This document shows positions 14,252 to 19,580 of a stretch of 19,580 nucleotides of DNA, piece by piece. Both the position numbers and the translations under genes were made by a program. Position 1 is the stretch's first letter. Every line of letters begins with the position of its first letter. Origin of the DNA: CAZXMB01 sp964641715 (GTDB lineage Bacteria > Desulfobacterota > BSN033 > UBA1163); assembly GCA_964641715.1 (NCBI GenBank), contig CAZXMB010000045.1, positions 1 through 19,580 of the forward strand. The letters are read 5' to 3'. The notes under the pieces are model-generated. The model saw only the letters and a list, made by a program, of their open reading frames with translations. It was not told the origin of the DNA and ran no database searches.

Positions 14252-16134
14252 GCCTGTTCGGTTACTGGGAGGATATCCTCCTCCTCCTGATCCCTGTCGT
14301 TGGGATCATCTCCATCTTAAACCTCCCACTGCATTTTGGCCTCTCCTTCTACCTCCAGCAGTACCTTGCCCTTTTTTTCGGGTTGATCATGGGTCTTGTA
14401 TTCATCCTTGTCCCAATTAAGAAAGAGGCCCCGAAGGATCGGTTGCCAGGGTATGATTTTATCCTTTCGATACTTGGCTTATGGGTCGGGATTTACTTAG
14501 CTCTCTATTACAAGGAGATCGTTGTTGAAATGGGACTTCTCACCCCTCTTCGTATTGTCCTCGGGACGATTGCCACTGTCCTTGTCCTGGAGGCATCCAG
14601 AAGGGTATTGGGATGGCCCTTTTTAACGATTGTCCTGATTTTCATGTTTTACGCGCTATTTACATTTCTCTTTCCGGGAAGGCTTTACGGGAAGGGGGTA
14701 ACCTGGTCCCGTCTCGTTTCTTTCCTCTACCTCGACCCTCAGGGAATCCTCGGGATTGCGATCGAGGTGGCGGCCACCGTGGTCTTCGCCTTTGTCTTCT
14801 TCGGCCAGGCCCTCTTCAGGACAGGAGGGGGGGAGTTCTTTACTGAATCCGCCATGGTCTTCATGGGCCGTTATCGGGGGGGACCTGCCAAGGTGGCGGT
14901 TCTGGCAAGCTCTCTCTTCGGAACGATGTCAGGCAGTGCCGTCGCCAATGTGGTGACGACCGGATCGGTCACCATCCCGTTGATGAAGAAGACCGGATAC
15001 CCCCCTTATTTCGCCGGAGCGGTGGAGGCAACCGCATCAAGCGGAGGGCAGATCATGCCACCCATTATGGGGGCGGCCGCATTTCTGATGGCCACCTTCC
15101 TGGGCATTCCTTATGCGAAGGTGGCAATCTCCGCAGCCATCCCTGCGGTCCTCTATTATATGGCGGTATTCATTCAGGTGGATCTGGAGGCGGCCAAGAA
15201 TGGATTAAAGGGGCTTTCCCCGGAGATGGTTCCAAAGCTGTCGGATGTGTTCCGTAAGGGGTGGCTCTTTGTGATCCCGTTCTTTGTCTTGATCTATACG
15301 CTCTTCATCAGGATGATCGAAGCAGACAGGGCAGGTCTTTATGCCACTGCCTCGGTCTTCCTTATCTGTTTTCTCCGCAGGAGTGATCGTCTCAATTTCG
15401 TGAAGATCACCAGGATCCTGAAGGAAACCGGGGAAGGGATGCTGGAGATAGGGGTGGTCTGCTCTGCCGCAGGGCTGATCATCGGGGTCGTATCCCTCAC
15501 GGGATTGGGCTTTACGTTTTCACAGGCGCTCGTCAGCCTTGCGGGAGGAAACACTCTTCTTCTCCTCGTCCTGGGAGCAACAGGAGCGATCATCCTCGGA
15601 ATGGGAATGACCGTCACAGCGGCTTACCTCCTCATGGTTATCCTGATCGCCCCCGCCCTGATTCAATTAGGAGTGGCCCCTCTGAATTCCCATCTCTTCG
15701 TCTTCTACTTTGCGGTGATGTCCTTCCTGACTCCTCCCGTCTGCCTGGCAGTCTATGCGGCGGCCTCTCTGGCCGGGGCGGATATGATGAGGACTGCCTA
15801 TCAAGCCATCAAATTGGGGATTGCAGCCTACATCGTGCCCTTCCTGTTTGCCTATCACCCCTCCCTGTTACTCCAGGGAAATCTTCTCGAAGGGGTTCAT
15901 GCGGTCCTGACCGCGATGATCGGGATCAGTCTGCTTGCGATTGGAGTGGAGGGGTTTCTGTTTCGAAAATTGAACTGGATGAAAAGGGTCCTGCTCATTC
16001 TGGCAGGATTGGGATGTATGATTCCAGGCTGGAGAAGCGATTTGATTGGATTGATGATTGGCCTCCCTATTATCGTATGGGAATGGAAAGGCAACCAGCG
16101 TATTAAGAAAAAAGGATCCGATCATTTGGATTGA
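14209..16134 (+). CDS. TRAP transporter fused permease (DctQ-DctM type, TAXI-associated)
   Basis: This 641-residue inner-membrane protein combines the small (DctQ-like, about the first 180 residues) and large (DctM-like) TRAP subunits. It would drive ion-coupled uptake of the solute delivered by the TAXI protein. Many hydrophobic helices are visible. Characteristic DctM loops are GTMSGSAVANVVTTGSVTIP and ATASSGGQIMPPIMGAAAF (around residues 240-290), with a symmetric later copy near GMGMTVTAAYLL. The start is ATG 14209, which is also the ATG 14054 of the duplicate before the N run. A longer reading frame entering from 13975 is out of register with this start and only appears open because of the N run. 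The ribosome site is weak. UbiD copy 2 begins 16 bases after its stop. Confidence 0.93.
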   Translation: MTDPVEESRFRRPAGLFGYWEDILLLLIPVVGIISILNLPLHFGLSFYLQQYLALFFGLIMGLVFILVPIKKEAPKDRLPGYDFILSILGLWVGIYLALYYKEIVVEMGLLTPLRIVLGTIATVLVLEASRRVLGWPFLTIVLIFMFYALFTFLFPGRLYGKGVTWSRLVSFLYLDPQGILGIAIEVAATVVFAFVFFGQALFRTGGGEFFTESAMVFMGRYRGGPAKVAVLASSLFGTMSGSAVANVVTTGSVTIPLMKKTGYPPYFAGAVEATASSGGQIMPPIMGAAAFLMATFLGIPYAKVAISAAIPAVLYYMAVFIQVDLEAAKNGLKGLSPEMVPKLSDVFRKGWLFVIPFFVLIYTLFIRMIEADRAGLYATASVFLICFLRRSDRLNFVKITRILKETGEGMLEIGVVCSAAGLIIGVVSLTGLGFTFSQALVSLAGGNTLLLLVLGATGAIILGMGMTVTAAYLLMVILIAPALIQLGVAPLNSHLFVFYFAVMSFLTPPVCLAVYAAASLAGADMMRTAYQAIKLGIAAYIVPFLFAYHPSLLLQGNLLEGVHAVLTAMIGISLLAIGVEGFLFRKLNWMKRVLLILAGLGCMIPGWRSDLIGLMIGLPIIVWEWKGNQRIKKKGSDHLD

Positions 16135-16150
16135 GAAGGTTAAAGAGCTT

Positions 16151-17602
16151 ATGCCTTACGCAGATTTGAGAGAATTCATTGATCGGCTTCGATCAGAGGG
16201 GGAGCTCGCTGAAATTTCCGCGGAGGTGGATTGGCGATATGAGATCGGTGGGATCGTGAGAAAAAATCTCGACCTCAAGGGGCCTGCTCTCCTTTTCAAA
16301 AAGATTAAAGACCATCCTATTCCCCTTTTCACATGCGGTGTGTCGACCTATCAACGACTGGCTTTAGCTTTGGGGCTCTCCGCGCCTACGGCGTTGGATG
16401 AAATAGTTCCTGAATTCAGGAAAAGAATCAAAAAGCCGATCAGAGCAAATAGCGTGAGGACAGGCCCCTGCAAGGAGAATATCTTCAGGGGAGACGAAGT
16501 TGACCTCTTAAAATTTCCTGTTCCACTCTGGCAGGACCGGGACGGGGGCCGATACCTTGGAACATGGCACGGCGTGATCACCCGAGACCCTGAAACCGGA
16601 TGGACGAATATTGGGATGTATCGGACGATGATCCACGACCCAAAGACCCTCGGAATACTCCTTGCTCGTGATCAACACATTGGCCTCCATTATGAGAAAT
16701 ATCGAAGGACAAATAGACCCATGCCCGTGGCCATTGTGATCGGTATGGATCCTGTGCTACCCCTCACCTTTCTAACACCCCTTCCGGCTGAGATGAATGA
16801 GTACGATTTTGCCGGAGGGCTAAGGGGCGAGCCTGTGGATTTAGTGAAATGTGAGACGATAGATTTGGAAGTCCCTGCCTCAGCAGAGATTGTGATAGAA
16901 GGGGAGATTCCCCCTGGTGAGAGGAGAATGGAAGGGCCCTTTGGAGAGTGGATGGGTCACTATAGCGGAAGGCCCGGGCCAAGGCCAGTCATCCACGTTC
17001 ATTGTGTGACCCATCGGAATCATCCCATCTTCAGAGGCACCCTCGAAGGAAAGCCTGTCAATGAAGACCATATCTGCACATCGGTTGCACTCAGTGGTCT
17101 GGCCCACAATTTTTTGACAGACACGCTGGGGATTCCCGGGATAAGGGGTGTTCATTTCCCGGCAGTGGCAGGAGGGTGGGGGATGGCGGTCGTTTCCCTC
17201 AGCCAACGATATCCCGGCCATTCAAGGACGGTTGCCCATGCACTCTTTGGAAGCAAAACAGGCGCTTTTCTAAAAAATGTGATCATTGTGGATGAAGATA
17301 TCGACCCCTTCAATCTTGAAGAGATATGGTGGGGGATGGTCTCAAGGCTTCAGGCCTCAAGAGGAATTACGATTCTGCAAAGAGGCAAAGGAGCCTTTTT
17401 GGATCCTTCACAACTTCCCGAGCTCCAGGGATTTACCGATACCCTTACCATTGAAGCCGTCAAACCTTACGAATGGAAGCCGCGACCTGAATGGGGGAAC
17501 GAAAGATTTCCGCCCGATGCTTATCCCTCAAAGGAGATCATGGAGGGGGTGGAACGAAGATGGAAAGAATTGGGAATCCCTTCAAGGAAAGGGAAAAACT
17601 AA
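16151..17602 (+). CDS. UbiD-family (de)carboxylase, copy 2, canonical active site
   Basis: This 483-residue prFMN-dependent UbiD-family enzyme retains the full expected set. N153 and R158 lie in TNIGMYR, H176 in RDQHIGLHYEKY, E227 in GGLRGEPVDLVKCE, and E261 and E266 in EGPFGEW. These correspond to the metal ligands N168, H191 and E233 and the R173/E277/E282 network of fungal Fdc1. ATG 16151 is preferred over an in-frame ATG at 16058 that lies inside the permease gene, because the conserved start MPYADLREFIDRL begins here; the ribosome site is modest. Its Leu/Phe-rich lining cannot be read for substrate. It lies between the transporter and an ACMSD-like amidohydrolase, itself from a family with decarboxylases, which fits carboxylate processing after uptake. 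Confidence 0.93.
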   Translation: MPYADLREFIDRLRSEGELAEISAEVDWRYEIGGIVRKNLDLKGPALLFKKIKDHPIPLFTCGVSTYQRLALALGLSAPTALDEIVPEFRKRIKKPIRANSVRTGPCKENIFRGDEVDLLKFPVPLWQDRDGGRYLGTWHGVITRDPETGWTNIGMYRTMIHDPKTLGILLARDQHIGLHYEKYRRTNRPMPVAIVIGMDPVLPLTFLTPLPAEMNEYDFAGGLRGEPVDLVKCETIDLEVPASAEIVIEGEIPPGERRMEGPFGEWMGHYSGRPGPRPVIHVHCVTHRNHPIFRGTLEGKPVNEDHICTSVALSGLAHNFLTDTLGIPGIRGVHFPAVAGGWGMAVVSLSQRYPGHSRTVAHALFGSKTGAFLKNVIIVDEDIDPFNLEEIWWGMVSRLQASRGITILQRGKGAFLDPSQLPELQGFTDTLTIEAVKPYEWKPRPEWGNERFPPDAYPSKEIMEGVERRWKELGIPSRKGKN

Positions 17603-17615
17603 AAGGAGGCCGTTC

Positions 17616-18623
17616 ATGAAGATTGATATTTTCAATCACATTTTCCCGAAATCGTTTTATGACAGAATGATCGAAGTGGCTCCAAGCGGCAAGGATATGA
17701 ACAAAAGAGTCCGGAATATTCCATGCATCGTAGATCTGGATGAACGGTTCAGGATCATGGATCGTTTTGATGATTATGTTCAGGTGATCTGTTTGCCCCA
17801 ACCGCCCATTGAGTCCTTGGCCGCTCCACCCCTTTCCGGAGAACTGGCAAAACTGGCCAATGACGGCATGGCCGAACTGGTCAGGAAATACCCCGATCGT
17901 TTTCCCGGGTTCATCGCTTCGTTACCCATGAATAATCCAGAAGGGCTGTTAAAAGAGGCGAAGCGTGCGGTGCGGGATCTCGGGGCAGTGGGAGTTCAGA
18001 TTTTTACAAACGTATCGGGAAGACCTCTGGATAAACCCGAGACCCTGCCGCTCTTTGACCTGATGGCAGAGCTGGACCGACCCATCTGGATTCATCCGGC
18101 AAGAGGGGCGGATTTTCCCGATTATAAGAGCGAACCCAAAAGCCATTATGAGATCTGGTGGACCTTTGGCTGGCCTTACGAGACGAGCGTCGCCATGGCC
18201 CATCTGGTTTTTTCAGGCCTTTTTGATCGGCATCCCGATCTTAAGATCATCACCCATCATCTGGGTGGGATGATCCCCTATTTTGAGGGCCGGGTGGGCC
18301 CTGGCTGGGACCAGCTGGGTACCCGGACATCGGATGAGGATTACACAATTCTGCTTAAAAGATTGAAGAAGAGACCCCTGGACTACTTCCGGCTCTTCTA
18401 TGCGGATACCGCAGTTTTCGGGTCGAAAGAGGCAACGATTTGCGGGCTGAAATTCTTCGGTCCGGAGAGGACCCTCTTCGGTTCGGATTCACCCTTTGAC
18501 CCGGAGAAAGGATCTGCCTATATCCGATGGACCATCGAGATTATTGACCGTCTGGATATCAGCCCTGAAGAACGACGGGCCATCTACGAGGGAAATGCGA
18601 GGCGACTTTTGAAATTAAGGTAA
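17616..18623 (+). CDS. ACMSD-like amidohydrolase-superfamily protein
   Basis: This 335-residue protein belongs to the amidohydrolase 2 group, which includes ACMSD, gamma-resorcylate and 5-carboxyvanillate decarboxylases and related C-C hydrolases. It has a TIM-barrel metal site in the cytoplasm. Seen: MKIDIFNHIFP at the N terminus, PIWIHP (H160), ITHHLGGMIPYFEGR (H214/H215), YADTAVFG and LFGSDSPF (D291). Relative to ACMSD (H9, H11, H177, H228, D294), the first His is Phe6 while the second (H8), H160, H214 and D291 are kept. ATG 17616 has AAAGGAGG nine bases upstream and is preferred to a much longer frame opening inside UbiD copy 2. It may be a metal-dependent decarboxylase or a ring-fission hydrolase; substrate unknown. 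Confidence 0.9.
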   Translation: MKIDIFNHIFPKSFYDRMIEVAPSGKDMNKRVRNIPCIVDLDERFRIMDRFDDYVQVICLPQPPIESLAAPPLSGELAKLANDGMAELVRKYPDRFPGFIASLPMNNPEGLLKEAKRAVRDLGAVGVQIFTNVSGRPLDKPETLPLFDLMAELDRPIWIHPARGADFPDYKSEPKSHYEIWWTFGWPYETSVAMAHLVFSGLFDRHPDLKIITHHLGGMIPYFEGRVGPGWDQLGTRTSDEDYTILLKRLKKRPLDYFRLFYADTAVFGSKEATICGLKFFGPERTLFGSDSPFDPEKGSAYIRWTIEIIDRLDISPEERRAIYEGNARRLLKLR

Positions 18624-18644
18624 TGAACAGGTTAAAATAAAAAA

Positions 18645-19580
18645 ATGGGGACTCATCGACTTCTGATCCATCATCCTCTTGCGAGAGAGTATGAGAAGAT
18701 CCTGATCAAGAGATTACCTCCTCTGACCATCCGGTCTGCGGTTCGACCGGAAGAGGCAATGGATTTCATCGCAGAGGCAGAGATTCTTTTTTCATGGAAG
18801 ATCCCGGATGAGTTATTAAAGAGGGCAAACCATCTTGTCTGGTTTGCCTCCATGGCGGCCGGAAACGAGCATCTCGTTAAGAATCCGTATCTTCCTGAGG
18901 AGGTGATCCTTACCAAAACCACGGTCTATGGCGAGATGATGGCCGAATATGTCTTTGCCTATCTTCTCTATGAATGCAGAAATCTGAGAAAATATTTTGA
19001 GGATCAACAGAAGAGGGTATGGTATCAAAGAAGACCCGAACGGTTAAGGGGGAAAGCCCTGGGAATGGTGGGTTTGGGTTCGGTGGGGCGGGAGATCGCC
19101 AGAAGGGGGAAACAATTCGGGATGGATGTCCTCGGAGCGAAGCGGACCCCTTCGCCTGTGGAGAATGTGGACCGGGTTTATGGGCCTGAGGACCTCGGCC
19201 AGATGATCCCGCGGGTGGATTATCTCATCTCCGCCCTTCCCCTTACTTCCGAGACAGAGCATCTCCTTGGGGAGAGGGAGCTCAGTTGGATGAAGGAGGG
19301 AGCGGTCCTCTTCAACATCGGCAGGGGAAAGACGATCGATGAGAAGGGTCTGATAAAGGTACTGAAGACAAAAAAGATCAAAGCGGTTCTCGATGTCTTT
19401 GAGGAGGAGCCTCTTCCCCGTGAGAGTGAGCTCTGGAACCTCGACAATGTCATCATCACTCCCCATGTTTCAGGGATCAACATCCCCGAAGAGATCTGTG
19501 AAGATTTTGTCAACAATTATGAAAGGTGGGTGAGAGGGGAGCCACTGATTGGGCTAGTGGATCGCAATAGTGGTTACTAA
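18645..19580 (+). CDS. D-isomer-specific 2-hydroxyacid dehydrogenase
   Basis: This 311-residue cytoplasmic oxidoreductase is complete, with TAA as the last three bases of the window. It would reduce a 2-oxoacid to a D-2-hydroxyacid or the reverse. The catalytic triad is R227 (NIGRGK), E255 (VFEEEPLP) and H274 (ITPHVSG). The Rossmann motif is GLGSVG (143-148), followed by the second-strand end LGAKRTP; Lys/Arg there instead of an acidic residue favours NADP(H) over NAD(H) by family rules. The ribosome site before ATG 18645 is poor (A-rich leader), but the conserved domain needs this start. It ends the cluster in the window and may process an oxo or hydroxy acid made by the pathway. Whether it belongs to the same transcript (21-base gap) is likely but unproven. 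Confidence 0.92.
   Translation: MGTHRLLIHHPLAREYEKILIKRLPPLTIRSAVRPEEAMDFIAEAEILFSWKIPDELLKRANHLVWFASMAAGNEHLVKNPYLPEEVILTKTTVYGEMMAEYVFAYLLYECRNLRKYFEDQQKRVWYQRRPERLRGKALGMVGLGSVGREIARRGKQFGMDVLGAKRTPSPVENVDRVYGPEDLGQMIPRVDYLISALPLTSETEHLLGERELSWMKEGAVLFNIGRGKTIDEKGLIKVLKTKKIKAVLDVFEEEPLPRESELWNLDNVIITPHVSGINIPEEICEDFVNNYERWVRGEPLIGLVDRNSGY

Noticed and set aside
16058..16150. 31-codon upstream extension of UbiD copy 2
   Set aside because: It lies mostly inside the permease gene in another frame and has no family resemblance; ATG 16151 begins the conserved domain.
17286..17615. 110-codon upstream extension of the ACMSD-like gene
   Set aside because: It overlaps UbiD copy 2 coding sequence; AAAGGAGG before ATG 17616 and the MKIDIFNH start fix the true beginning.
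1..19580. CRISPR arrays, tRNA or rRNA genes, insertion sequences, phage genes
   Set aside because: No regularly spaced repeats, cloverleaf or rRNA-like sequence, transposase or integrase was seen on reading both strands by eye; a dedicated search was not possible.

Overview
The window looks like a metagenome-derived scaffold: it contains a 100-N gap flanked by an exact 55-base duplicate. The host is probably an anaerobic or syntrophic Deltaproteobacterium (Desulfobacterota-like). That placement is inferred from gene content (TAXI-TRAP transport, UbiD decarboxylases, a PaaK-type CoA ligase, class III aminotransferases), moderate GC and strong AGGAGG ribosome sites. No rRNA or other phylogenetic marker is present.

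Region 1 (1-8212, all on +) is an amino-acid metabolism block. It holds two class III PLP aminotransferases from different subfamilies (111-1448 and 1506-2780), a DUF47/PhoU-like protein (2796-3425), a Glu/Leu/Phe/Val dehydrogenase (3452-4729), a 5'-truncated Fe3+/polyamine-type ABC permease (4802-5827) with its ATPase (5834-6949), and a saccharopine-dehydrogenase-like oxidoreductase (7019-8182). A sigma-70-like promoter buried in nested inverted repeats precedes the first gene, and a GC hairpin closes the block at 8192-8213. The aminotransferases could pass amino groups to glutamate, with the dehydrogenase releasing them as ammonium. The ABC transporter lacks a binding protein and half of its permease here.

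Region 2 (8213-8902) is a minus-strand NUDIX hydrolase gene and a divergent intergenic region. It carries a near-consensus minus-strand promoter and a plus-strand TTGACA promoter overlapped by a PdhR-like inverted repeat.

Region 3 (8903-19580, all on +) is a catabolic and uptake cluster: a FadR/GntR-type regulator, UbiD-family decarboxylase 1, an unrecognised 105-residue lysine-rich protein, a PaaK-like acyl/aryl-CoA ligase, a TAXI solute-binding protein, a fused TRAP permease, UbiD-family decarboxylase 2, an ACMSD-like amidohydrolase and a D-2-hydroxyacid dehydrogenase. The simplest reading is regulated import of an organic, plausibly aromatic or unsaturated, carboxylate, followed by reversible decarboxylation, CoA activation and further processing. 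The substrate cannot be read from the sequence. The two UbiD proteins differ at active-site positions: copy 2 keeps the expected metal and prFMN residues, while copy 1 has Leu in place of the metal-ligand His and Asp in place of the first Glu of the EGPFGE motif. The amidohydrolase also lacks the first His of its HxH motif. This cluster is the best candidate in the window for an undescribed pathway.
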